A DNA stretch of 64,000 nt from Pseudomonas inefficax (GTDB lineage Bacteria; Pseudomonadota; Gammaproteobacteria; Pseudomonadales; Pseudomonadaceae), in assembly GCF_900277125.1 (NCBI RefSeq), contig NZ_OPYN01000085.1, positions 96,880-160,879 of the forward strand, given 5' to 3'. The position numbers and the translations under genes were made by a program. Each line of letters starts with the position of its first letter. Within the stretch, counting starts at the first letter, position 1. The notes below the pieces were generated by a model. It did not search any database. It was given only the letters and a program-made list of their open reading frames with translations, and was not told where the DNA came from. Positions 8,329-16,230 of this stretch are shown in pieces.

Positions 8329-11300
8329 AGTTCACCGACCTCTTTGTCCGCCGCCCGGTACTGGCGCTGGTGGTCAGCAGCCTGATCATCCTGCTGGGGC
8401 TGTTTGCCATGAGCAAGCTGCCGATCCGCCAGTACCCGCTGCTGGAAACCTCCACCATCACCATCAGCACCGAGTACCCCGGCGCCTCCGCCGAGCTGAT
8501 GCAAGGCTTCGTGACCCAGCCGATCACCCAGGCGGTGTCGTCGGTCGAGGGCATCGACTACCTGTCCTCGTCGTCGCAGCAGGGGCGCAGCCTGATCACC
8601 TTGCGCATGGTGCTCAACCGCGATTCGACCCAGGCGCTTGCCGAGACCATGGCCAAGGTCAACCAGGTGCGCTATCGCCTGCCGGAAAGGGCCTACGACC
8701 CGGTGGTGGAGCTGTCGGCAGGTGATTCCACGGCGGTGGCCTACGTGGGCTTTGCCAGCGAAACCTTGTCGATACCCGAGCTTAGCGATTACCTGTCGCG
8801 GGTGGTGGAACCGCAGTTCTCCGGCATCGACGGTGTGGCCAAGGTGCAGTCGTTCGGCGGGCAGCGCCTGGCCATGCGCCTGTGGCTGGACAGCGAGCAG
8901 ATGGCCGGGCGCGGGGTGACGGCTGCGGACGTGGCACAGGCGGTGCGTGCCAACAACTACCAGGCGACGCCGGGGCAGGTGCGTGGGCAGTATGTGCTGG
9001 CCGATATCCAGGTGGATACCGACCTGACCCGGGTCGAGGACTTTCGCGAGCTGATCATTCGCAACGATGGCACCGACCTGGTACGCCTGCGCGATGTCGG
9101 TACCGTCGAGCTGAGCGCGGCGGCCACCCAGACCAGCGCCACCATGAACGGCAAGCCCGCCGTGCACCTGGGGCTGTTCCCCACCCCGACCGGCAACCCG
9201 CTGGTGATCGTCGAAGGCATTCGCCAGCTGCTGCCGCAGATCCGCCAGACCCTGCCGCCTGGGGTGGAAGTGGCGCTGGCCTACGAGACCGCACGCTTCA
9301 TCGACGCCTCGATCGACGAGGTGCTGCGCACTCTGGTGGAAGCCATGCTGATCGTGGTGTTGGTGATCTGGCTGTGCCTGGGCTCGCTGCGCAGCGTGGT
9401 GATCGCGGTGGTGGCCATCCCGCTGTCGATGCTCGGTGCGGCGGGCCTGATGCTGCTGTTCGGCTTCAGCCTGAACCTGCTGACCTTGCTGGCGATGGTG
9501 CTGGCCATCGGCCTGGTGGTGGACGATGCCATTGTGGTGGTGGAGAACGTGCACCGCCATATCGAAGAAGGCAAGTCGCCGGTTGTCGCGGCGCTGGCCG
9601 GGGCGCGGGAAATCGCCGGGCCGGTGATCGCCATGACCCTGACGCTGGCCGCCGTATACGCGCCGATCGGCTTGATGGGCGGGCTGACCGGCACGCTGTT
9701 CCGTGAGTTTGCCCTGACCCTGGCCGGGGCGGTGATCGTGTCCGGCATCGTCGCGCTCACCTTGTCGCCGGTGATGAGTTCGCTGCTGTTGCAACCCGGC
9801 CAGCAGCATGGCGCCATGGCCAACATGGCCGACCGCCTGTTCGGCATGCTGACCGGGGCCTATGGGCGAGTACTCGCCTACACCCTGGCGCATCGCTGGA
9901 TCAGTGGTGGTGTGGCGCTTCTGGTGTGCCTGAGCCTGCCTTGGCTGTACCTGCTGCCGCAGCGCGAACTGGCCCCGCCCGAGGACCAGGCGGCGGTGCT
10001 GACGGCCATCAAGTCGCCGCAGCATGCCAGCCTGGATTATGTGGAGCGCTTTGGCCTGAAGCTGGACCAGGTGATGAAGTCCCTCGCCGAAACCACCGAT
10101 ACCTGGATCATCAACGGCACCGACGGCCCGGCCGCCAGCTTCGGCGGCATCAACCTCAGCGCCTGGCAGGCCCGCGAACGTTCCGCCGCGCAGGTGCAGG
10201 CGCAGTTGCAGCAGGCCGTGGCGGACATCGAGGGCAGCAGCATCTTCGCCTTCCAGGTGGCCTCGCTGCCCGGCTCCAGCGGTGGCTTGCCGGTGCAGAT
10301 GGTGTTGCGCAGTGCACAGGACTACCCCGAGCTGTACCAGACCATGGAGATGATCAAGCAGCGCGCCCGTGACAGCGGTCTGTTCAGCGTGGTGGACAGC
10401 GACCTCGACTACAACAACCCGGTGGTCAAGGTGCGCATTGACCGCGCCAAGGCGGCCAGCCTGGGCATCAGCATGCAGGCCATCGGCGAGTCACTGGGTG
10501 TGCTGGTGGGCGAGCAGTACCTCAACCGCTTCGCCCTGTTCGGGCGCTCCTACGATGTGATCCCGCAAAGCATCCAGGACCAGCGCCTGACGCCGGCGGC
10601 GCTGAACCGCCAGTACGTACGCGCCGAAAACGGCAGCCTGGTGCCGCTGGCCACGGTGGTGCACCTGGACATCGAGGTGGCGCCCAACCGTTTGCTGCAG
10701 TTCGACCAGCAGAACGCCAGTACCCTGCAGGCGATCCCGGCGCCTGGTGTGTCGATGGGGAATGCCGTGGCATTTCTCGAGCAGCTTGCCGCCGAACTGC
10801 CACCTGGCTTCAGCCATGACTGGCAGTCGGAGTCGCGCCAGTACGTGCAGGAGGGCTTTGCCCTGATGTGGGCATTTCTCGCCGCCCTGGTGGTGATCTA
10901 CCTGGTGCTGGCCGCGCAGTACGAAAGCCTGGTGGACCCGCTGATCATTCTGGTGACCGTGCCGCTGTCGATCTGCGGTGCGCTGCTGCCGCTGGCGCTG
11001 GGTTGGGCCACGCTGAATATCTATACGCAGATCGGCCTGGTGACCCTGATCGGCCTTATCAGCAAGCACGGCATCCTGATGGTGGAGTTCGCCAACGAGA
11101 TCCAGGTGCGTGACAACCTCGACCGTGCCGCCGCCATCGTCCGCGCCGCGCAGATACGCCTGCGGCCGGTGCTGATGACCACGGCGGCGATGACCTTCGG
11201 CGTGCTGCCGCTGCTGTTCGCCAGCGGCGCCGGGGCCAACAGCCGCTTTGGCCTGGGAGTGGTGATCGTGTGCGGGATGCTGGTGGGGACCTTGTTTACC

Positions 11301-11405
11301 CTGTTTGTACTGCCGACGATCTATGCCTTGCTGGCGCGAGACCATCGGCTGACCACGGTGCGAGGGCAGCAGTTGGCGGAGGCTGAGCGGGTGCTGGGCG
11401 TGTGA
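8325..11405 (+). CDS. RND multidrug efflux transporter, MexI-like
   Basis: A 1026-aa RND transporter of normal HAE1 length. It begins [16 protein letters not shown]. Transmembrane helix 4 contains the proton-relay aspartate pair (IGLVVDDAIVVVENVH), and the later helix keeps the relay lysine (ISKHGILMVEFANE). Two large periplasmic loops lie between helices 1-2 and 7-8. It starts with GTG at 8325, with GGAGGG just upstream, and overlaps the adaptor gene by 4 bases (GTGA), showing translational coupling. With the adaptor it should export redox-active or aromatic compounds under SoxR control; MexI is the closest remembered homologue. Substrates are inference. No outer-membrane factor is encoded in the operon. 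Confidence 0.94.
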   Translation: MKFTDLFVRRPVLALVVSSLIILLGLFAMSKLPIRQYPLLETSTITISTEYPGASAELMQGFVTQPITQAVSSVEGIDYLSSSSQQGRSLITLRMVLNRDSTQALAETMAKVNQVRYRLPERAYDPVVELSAGDSTAVAYVGFASETLSIPELSDYLSRVVEPQFSGIDGVAKVQSFGGQRLAMRLWLDSEQMAGRGVTAADVAQAVRANNYQATPGQVRGQYVLADIQVDTDLTRVEDFRELIIRNDGTDLVRLRDVGTVELSAAATQTSATMNGKPAVHLGLFPTPTGNPLVIVEGIRQLLPQIRQTLPPGVEVALAYETARFIDASIDEVLRTLVEAMLIVVLVIWLCLGSLRSVVIAVVAIPLSMLGAAGLMLLFGFSLNLLTLLAMVLAIGLVVDDAIVVVENVHRHIEEGKSPVVAALAGAREIAGPVIAMTLTLAAVYAPIGLMGGLTGTLFREFALTLAGAVIVSGIVALTLSPVMSSLLLQPGQQHGAMANMADRLFGMLTGAYGRVLAYTLAHRWISGGVALLVCLSLPWLYLLPQRELAPPEDQAAVLTAIKSPQHASLDYVERFGLKLDQVMKSLAETTDTWIINGTDGPAASFGGINLSAWQARERSAAQVQAQLQQAVADIEGSSIFAFQVASLPGSSGGLPVQMVLRSAQDYPELYQTMEMIKQRARDSGLFSVVDSDLDYNNPVVKVRIDRAKAASLGISMQAIGESLGVLVGEQYLNRFALFGRSYDVIPQSIQDQRLTPAALNRQYVRAENGSLVPLATVVHLDIEVAPNRLLQFDQQNASTLQAIPAPGVSMGNAVAFLEQLAAELPPGFSHDWQSESRQYVQEGFALMWAFLAALVVIYLVLAAQYESLVDPLIILVTVPLSICGALLPLALGWATLNIYTQIGLVTLIGLISKHGILMVEFANEIQVRDNLDRAAAIVRAAQIRLRPVLMTTAAMTFGVLPLLFASGAGANSRFGLGVVIVCGMLVGTLFTLFVLPTIYALLARDHRLTTVRGQQLAEAERVLGV

Positions 11406-11432
11406 GGTAAACCTGGCCAGCGCTCACACGCA

Positions 11433-11571
11433 TGCGCGATCCCTGTAGGAGCGGCCTTGTGTCGCGAAAGGGCTGCGCAGCAGCCCCAGGATTTCCGCGC
11501 AGGTGCACAAATTGCCGGGGCTGCTGCGCAGCCCTTTCGCGACACAAGGCCGCTCCTACAGGGATCGCGCA
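11433..11571. repeat. Long near-perfect palindrome (TGTCGCGAAAGG family)
   Basis: The left arm starts TGCGCGATCCCTGTAGGAGC and continues through GGCCTTGTGTCGCGAAAGG. The right arm is its complement, with an asymmetric centre of about 45 bases. This family is distinct from the shorter REP and occurs again at about 25790, 30711, 34684 and 59527. It fills the gap between the convergent RND and GntR genes. Confidence 0.85.
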
Positions 11572-11604
11572 AGTTTTGGGATATCGAGCATGGCGTTGGT
11601 TTGC

Positions 11605-12342
11605 TCAGCCAGGCGACCGATCGCGGCGCATCTGGGTAACCAGGGTAAACCGGTCATCCGGGTGCACTGTCTCGGACACCGCCATCAGGTCGCCGTTTTC
11701 CTCGCGGTAATGGCGAATGATCTTCAGCCCCGGCGAGCCTGCTTCGGCCTTCAGCACCCGGGCCATTTCCGCGCTCAGCAACACTGCCCGCACCTGCTGG
11801 TCGACCACCGCGATCGCCCGGCCATAGTGCTGCTCGATCAGCCCCGCAATCAGCTGGTCGGGGTGCTCGCGGGCCAGCTCGATGACTGCGGCATAGTCGC
11901 GCTGCGCGTACACATCGGTCCAGCACAGCGGTGCCGCGTTGTGCTCGCGGTCGACGCGGATGCTCGACACGCAGAAGTAATGCTCGCCCGGTACCAGCCC
12001 CAGCCGCGCCGCCTGGCTCAGGTCGGCGACGAAGTGGCGCACGTCCTGGATTTCCCGTTGCTGGGTTTGCGCCAGTTGCGCCAGCTCCGCCACGCTGGCC
12101 AGTGACTGCGAGTAGCCACCGCGCGGGCTGCTGGCCTCCACCCGGGTACCCACGCGCTTGCGCCGCGATACCAGCCCTTGGTCGAGCAACTGGTTGATCG
12201 CCGCGCGCACCGTGTGCCGGCTCACATCGTACAGGTCGCACAGCTCGAACTCGGTCGGCAGCAGGCTGCCCACCGGGTAGCGGCCGCTGGCGATGCCTTC
12301 CATCAAGTCCTTTGCCACGATGGAATAGCGCGTCGGGTTCAT
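11605..12342 (-). CDS. GntR/HutC-family transcriptional regulator (UTRA domain)
   Basis: A 245-aa regulator. The N-terminal winged helix (PVGSLLPTEFELCDLYDVSRHTVRAAINQLLDQGLVSRRKRVGTRV, about 22-70) is a GntR DNA-binding domain, and residues 90-240 are the UTRA ligand-binding domain of the HutC subfamily. The ATG at 12342 is preceded by AAAGG. The neighbours are an acetyltransferase on the same strand and the RND operon in the opposite orientation, so no metabolic target can be read from context. HutC-type regulators are normally repressors released by a small metabolite. The family is certain; the ligand and targets are unknown. Confidence 0.9.
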   Translation of the reverse strand: MNPTRYSIVAKDLMEGIASGRYPVGSLLPTEFELCDLYDVSRHTVRAAINQLLDQGLVSRRKRVGTRVEASSPRGGYSQSLASVAELAQLAQTQQREIQDVRHFVADLSQAARLGLVPGEHYFCVSSIRVDREHNAAPLCWTDVYAQRDYAAVIELAREHPDQLIAGLIEQHYGRAIAVVDQQVRAVLLSAEMARVLKAEAGSPGLKIIRHYREENGDLMAVSETVHPDDRFTLVTQMRRDRSPG

Positions 12343-12399
12343 ACCTTTGGTCTGTCTCGCAAATTTGTAACAGCGGTGGGGCGCAAGCGGCCCCGGAAA

Positions 12400-12843
12400 T
12401 CAAGCCTGCGCGGGCAAGCTCATATGCAGCAAGGGGAACGGTCGGCCTTCGCCATCCAGCGGTGAGCGGCCAGTCTGGATGAAGCCGTAATGCCGGTAGA
12501 ACCCCACCGCCTGCGGGTTCTGCTCGTTGACATCGACGCTCATCACGCTGTGTTTCTGGCGGCCGAAATCCAGCAGCGCGCGCCCTATGCCTTGGCCGTG
12601 GTGCTCGGGTGCGACGAAAAGCATTTCCACGTGGTTGCCATTGAAGCCGATAAAGCCCAGCGGGCGGTCTTCTTTGTCAACCGCAACCCAGAGTTCGACG
12701 GCCTGAAAGTAGACGTCGCGCAGTTGTGGCAGCAGCGCGTCGATGTCGGAGGCTTGCAGAAAGTGGTGCGTGGCGCGCACGGCGCGCAGCCAGATATCGA
12801 GCAGTTGCGGGTGGTCTGCAGCGATGCTTTGGCGAATGATCAT
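12400..12843 (-). CDS. GNAT-family N-acetyltransferase
   Basis: A 147-aa single-domain GNAT acetyltransferase. The acetyl-CoA loop is visible as VAPEHHGQGIGRALLDFG (motif A, Q/R-x-x-G-x-G/A) near residue 80, and motif B as NEQNPQAVGFYRHYGFIQTGR near residue 110. The sequence resembles the YjaB-type acetyltransferases of enterobacteria in length and layout. The start at 12843 is the only good ATG. It lies 57 bases upstream of the GntR gene on the same strand, so it may share a transcript with that gene. The acceptor substrate is unknown. Confidence 0.88.
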   Translation of the reverse strand: MIIRQSIAADHPQLLDIWLRAVRATHHFLQASDIDALLPQLRDVYFQAVELWVAVDKEDRPLGFIGFNGNHVEMLFVAPEHHGQGIGRALLDFGRQKHSVMSVDVNEQNPQAVGFYRHYGFIQTGRSPLDGEGRPFPLLHMSLPAQA

Positions 12844-12956
12844 GGAGTCGTGCCTGGCTGTATATGGTCGGGGCGGGAGGAAGAAAAAGGGTACCCGTAT
12901 TGTGCGAGGCGGGGCAATGGACGGTGGGGCAGGGCATCAGCTGATGTGTCGGCCGG

Positions 12957-13130
12957 GCCGGCCCTTTCGCGGGTAAACCCGCTCCCACAAGCAAGCACTG
13001 CCCTCAAGCCCGGCGCCGTACCTGTGGGGGGCGCCATACCTGTGGGAGCGGCTTTAGCCGCGAACACCGGCGCAGCCGGTGCCATGCACCGCGTTGGATT
13101 CTTCGCGGCTGAAGCCGCTCCCACAGAGGT
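12957..13130. repeat. Single REP unit plus REP pair (fills a 312-bp intergenic gap)
   Basis: A lone unit (GGCCGGCCCTTTCGCGGG..., 12957-12990) is followed by an inverted pair at 13038-13130. The pair's centre matches the 6552-6644 element over most of its length. I see no gene between 12844 and 13155. Confidence 0.8.
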
Positions 13131-13155
13131 TGCGCAGATGCCTGGAAAACAGTGT

Positions 13156-14388
13156 CTAGAAGCCCGCCTCCAGGCCCAGCAGGTCCTGCACCGTCTGCCT
13201 GCGGCGAATCATCCGCAGCGCCCCATCTTCGATCAGGAACTCCGGCAGCAACGGCCGGCTGTTGTAGTTCGACGACATCGACGCGCCATAGGCCCCGGCG
13301 TCGTGGATCACCAGCAGGTCACCCACCTGCGCCTGGGGCAGGTCATGTGGGGTCAGTTCCTGGTCATCCTGGGTAAATACATCACCCGACTCGCACAGCG
13401 GCCCGGCCACCACGGTCGGCTGCCGTGGGCGCTGCACCGGCTGGCCGTTGGCGTCCAGCAGGGTCATGCTGTGGTAGGCCCCGTACATCGCAGGGCGCAT
13501 CAGGTCGTTGAAGCCGGCGTCGATCATGACGAAGGTATTGCGGCCCACCTGTTTCACGGCGCGTACCTCGGCCACCAGGTAGCCCGATTCCGCCACCAGG
13601 AAGCGCCCTGGCTCGATCTCCATGCGCACGGGGTGGCCCAGCATCGCTTCGATTTCCTTGCGGGCCACGGCCCAGGTACGGGCGTAGCGTTGCAGGTCGA
13701 CCGGCTTGTCGCTGCTGCGGTACGGGGTGGAAAGCCCGCCGCCAATGGAGAACGCCTCGATGTCCACGCCCAGGCGGCCGATCAGCTCGATCATCGAGCG
13801 CGCCACTTGCTCCAGATGCTGGTAATCCACCCCAGAGCCGATGTGCATGTGTACCCCTACCAGGTGCAGGCCGTGGGTTTTCACACAGGCCAACGCTTCG
13901 CCCAGCTCTTCGTGCCAGATGCCGTGCTTGCTGTTCTCGCCGCCGGTGTTGGTCTTGCGGCTGTGGCCGTGACCGAAGCCGGGGTTGATGCGGATCCACA
14001 CGCGGTGGCCGGGCGAGCGCTCACCCAGTTGGCGCAGCATGTCGATGGAGCCGGCGTTGACTTCGATCTTCGAGGCCACCACCCGCTCCAGAGTCGGCCG
14101 ATCCAGCGCGTCGCAGGTAAGCACCACGCCGGCAGGGTCGCCATCCACGCTTGCACCCGCAGCAAAAGCCCGTTCCATTTCGCCCAGCGACACTGCGTCC
14201 AGCACCAGGCCGTGGGCGCGCATCAGGCGCAGCACATGCAGGTTGGGGTTGGCCTTTTGGGCGAAGCGCACGGTGTCGAACACCTTCAGCTGTTCGACAC
14301 GCTCGGCGATGGTGCCGGCGTCGTAGGCCCACAGCGGCGAGCCGTGCTGGCGGACAGCCTCGGCCAGAAGAGTGAAGGGTGCAGTCAT
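13156..14388 (-). CDS. lysA: Diaminopimelate decarboxylase, enterobacterial type
   Basis: A 410-aa PLP enzyme (fold type III) that converts meso-diaminopimelate to lysine. Conserved blocks include RFAQKANPNLHVLRLM with the PLP lysine near residue 50, HMHIGSGVDYQHLEQV, the glycine-rich GGGLSTPY, EPGRFLVAESG, and the active-site CESGDVF. It aligns closely by eye with E. coli LysA (NPGFGHGHSRKTNTGGENSKHGIW is almost identical). The start at 14388 (MTAPFTLL) fits best; ATG 14403 and TTG 14430 are alternatives. The gene is divergent from lysR, as in E. coli. Pseudomonads are known to carry another lysA in the lppL-lysA-dapF cluster, so this is probably a second, differently regulated copy. Confidence 0.93.
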   Translation of the reverse strand: MTAPFTLLAEAVRQHGSPLWAYDAGTIAERVEQLKVFDTVRFAQKANPNLHVLRLMRAHGLVLDAVSLGEMERAFAAGASVDGDPAGVVLTCDALDRPTLERVVASKIEVNAGSIDMLRQLGERSPGHRVWIRINPGFGHGHSRKTNTGGENSKHGIWHEELGEALACVKTHGLHLVGVHMHIGSGVDYQHLEQVARSMIELIGRLGVDIEAFSIGGGLSTPYRSSDKPVDLQRYARTWAVARKEIEAMLGHPVRMEIEPGRFLVAESGYLVAEVRAVKQVGRNTFVMIDAGFNDLMRPAMYGAYHSMTLLDANGQPVQRPRQPTVVAGPLCESGDVFTQDDQELTPHDLPQAQVGDLLVIHDAGAYGASMSSNYNSRPLLPEFLIEDGALRMIRRRQTVQDLLGLEAGF

Positions 14389-14442
14389 GGCGGCGCTACT
14401 CATATAAAGAAGGCCATGAGGATGAGCCAAAGCAGGAATTCA

Positions 14443-14484
14443 GAAAAATAGCTATTTTTCTGTCAGCCATTCATATCTGATATG
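14443..14484. promoter_or_regulatory. LysR-type operator candidates between lysA and lysR
   Basis: GAAAAATAGCTATTTTTC (14443-14460) is a perfect 18-bp palindrome. CATATC-T-GATATG (14472-14484) is a second perfect dyad 11 bases further on. The lysA/lysR gap is short and AT-rich here, unlike its surroundings, so these are the natural LysR binding sites. The second dyad covers the ATG at 14482, which argues for the GTG start of lysR. Confidence 0.7.
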
Positions 14485-14511
14485 GCTATTGCCGACTTAC
14501 CAGGTATCGCT

Positions 14512-15417
14512 GTGAAACTGTCCGTCCGCCATATCGAAGTGTTCCGCGCCATCATGGCCGCTGGCAGCGTCACCGGGGCTGCGCGCCTGCTGTTCACCTC
14601 GCAGCCAACCGTCAGCCGCGAACTGGCGCGGCTGGAGCAGGTTACCGGGCTGAACCTGTTCGAGCGCGAAGGTGGCCGCCTGGTGGCGACGGCCCAGGCG
14701 CTGCTGTTGATCGAGGAGGTCGAGCGGGCTTACGTGGGGCTGGAGCGCATCGACCGCTTTGCCCAGGCCATCCGCAATTTCGAGCAGGGCCGGTTGGCCA
14801 TTACCTGCCTGCCGCTGTTTTCCCAGACCTTGCTGCCCAAGGCTTGCCAGCGCTTTCACCAGCAGCACCGGGGCGTGAGCGTGAGTATCCTGGCGCAGGA
14901 GTCGCCGTTGCTGGAAGAATCACTGGTGGCCCAGCAGCATGACCTGGGCCTGACCGAGGTCGAGCAGATACCGCGTGGCGCCTACGGCGAATTGCTGTTC
15001 AGTGCCAACATGGTGTGCGTGCTGCCCGACGGGCACCCGTTGCAGGCCAGGGCAGAGCTGGAATTGAGCGATTTCCACGAGGTCGACTTCATCAACCTGG
15101 CCAGCCTGGACACCTACCGGCAACGCCTGGACCAGCATTTTCGCGCGGCAGGGGTGAACCGCCGCACGGTCATCGAGACCACCAGCGCTGCCTCGGTCTG
15201 CGCCATGGTCAGGCAGGGCCTGGGGGTGGCGATCATCAACCCGCTGAGCGGCCTGGAGGCGGCGCAGGGCGGGTTGCCGATCCGGCGGTTGCGGGTGTCG
15301 GTGCCGTATCAGGTGATGCTGATCAGGCCGGACCACCGGCCGGCGTCGGCGGCGGTGGAGCCGTTTTGTGAGGCGTTGCGGCAACAGGCCCAAGAGATGC
15401 AGGCGGCACTCATCTGA
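14512..15417 (+). CDS. lysR: LysR, LysR-family activator of lysA
   Basis: A 301-aa LysR-type regulator. The helix-turn-helix (AARLLFTSQPTVSRELARLEQVTGLNLFER) occupies residues 20-55, and the effector domain follows. Long stretches match E. coli LysR by eye, such as QESPLLEE, QHDLGLTE, VCVLPDGHPL and ETTSAASVCAMVR. It should activate lysA when diaminopimelate accumulates and lysine is low. I chose GTG 14512 because the product then begins a few residues before RHIEVF, as in E. coli, and AGG lies 7-9 bases upstream. The ATG at 14482 lies within a palindrome and has no ribosome site. Orientation and spacing to lysA match the E. coli pair. Confidence 0.92.
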   Translation: MKLSVRHIEVFRAIMAAGSVTGAARLLFTSQPTVSRELARLEQVTGLNLFEREGGRLVATAQALLLIEEVERAYVGLERIDRFAQAIRNFEQGRLAITCLPLFSQTLLPKACQRFHQQHRGVSVSILAQESPLLEESLVAQQHDLGLTEVEQIPRGAYGELLFSANMVCVLPDGHPLQARAELELSDFHEVDFINLASLDTYRQRLDQHFRAAGVNRRTVIETTSAASVCAMVRQGLGVAIINPLSGLEAAQGGLPIRRLRVSVPYQVMLIRPDHRPASAAVEPFCEALRQQAQEMQAALI

Positions 15418-15437
15418 TGCCCTCTGAGCCACCGCGG

Positions 15438-15596
15438 CGCCTGCTTCCCGGGTAAACCCGGTCCCACAGGGATCGCGCAGGTTTCGGGTTTATGCGGTCC
15501 CTGTGGGAGCGGCCGTGGCCGCGAACACCGGCGTAGCCGGTGCCAGCCACCGCGTCGCCTGCTTCGCGGGCACGCCCGCTCCCACAGGGACCGCGC
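15438..15596. repeat. REP cluster (three units)
   Basis: Three REP units, near 15438, 15502 and 15560, have cores CCCGGGTAAACCCGG, GCGGCCGTGGCCGC and GCGGGCACGCCCGC. They lie between the convergent lysR and the 98-aa gene. Confidence 0.8.
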
Positions 15597-15602
15597 AAGT
15601 GT

Positions 15603-15899
15603 TCAGATTTCGCAGACGAAGGTACCAGTCCCGGCCAGGATGTTCTCCAGGGTTTCTTTCACTTCATCCATGTCGCTCAACTCGCTGGTCAGGTTGATTT
15701 CCAGCACCTCATCGCCCTTCAGTGCGTCGCGGTCGCCGGCCGCCACCTCGATCAGCAGGCGCTTGGCGCTCAGGGTAACTTTCAGGCCATCCAGCGTCGA
15801 CGGCTCGTCATCCAGGGTCAGGTCGACGGTGTCTTCGTCCGGGTAGCGGGTCAGCAGGAACATCTGACCCTTGTCGCTGTGGCAGCACAGGGTCGCCAT
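15603..15899 (-). CDS. Conserved acidic small protein of unknown function
   Basis: A 98-aa acidic protein (MATLCCHSDKGQMFLLTRYPDEDTVDL, ending AGTGTFVCEI). The ATG at 15899 has GAGGAA 8 bases upstream; longer starts at 15956 and 15974 lack ribosome sites. There is no signal peptide or membrane segment. A CC pair at residues 5-6 and a single Cys near the C-terminus are the only obvious special residues. The regular beta-rich alternation with many Asp and Glu suggests a small soluble domain. I do not recognise a named family. It is divergent from the glutamate dehydrogenase gene across a 331-bp gap. Confidence 0.75.
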   Translation of the reverse strand: MATLCCHSDKGQMFLLTRYPDEDTVDLTLDDEPSTLDGLKVTLSAKRLLIEVAAGDRDALKGDEVLEINLTSELSDMDEVKETLENILAGTGTFVCEI

Positions 15900-16230
15900 G
15901 TTGTCTTCCTCGTCATCGCAAGGGGTGGCGAACAGCAGGGCAGTATTGATTTGCATGGACAAGGCTCGGATCAAAGGAAACGGAAGGGAATTCTGACAGT
16001 CTTGCCCACAGGCATAAACGTAAAGTTACCCCCCCTTGACCGAAATTGTCGCAGCGCTGCAAGCCTTGATGACCGATCAGTCGTTAAGCTTCGGCGAGCC
16101 CTGGGCGTGCCTGCGCACGTTCAACGCCTGGTTTTACCGTCCGCCTTGCCACGGGTTGGCTATCGTTGATCCGTACACGGCGCACGCAGCGACGCTTCAA
16201 TTATTACAAAGCCCAAGCGGAGTACCACAG
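15900..16230. other. 331-bp divergent gap upstream of NAD-GDH, no gene seen
   Basis: No convincing gene, repeat or hairpin was seen. The GDH frame stays open upstream to a TTG at 16036, but that part lacks a ribosome site, and homologues begin at 16231. The promoters of both flanking genes must be here; I could not assign -35/-10 boxes with confidence. Confidence 0.5.

Noticed and set aside
8097..10025. 642-codon antisense frame in the RND gene (and a similar one at 10491-11345)
   Set aside because: The translation is rich in His, Gln and Arg without domain structure; a codon-bias shadow of the transporter.
12957..13130. Repeated units considered as a CRISPR array
   Set aside because: The units are inverted REP palindromes, not direct repeats with uniform unique spacers; no cas genes are present.
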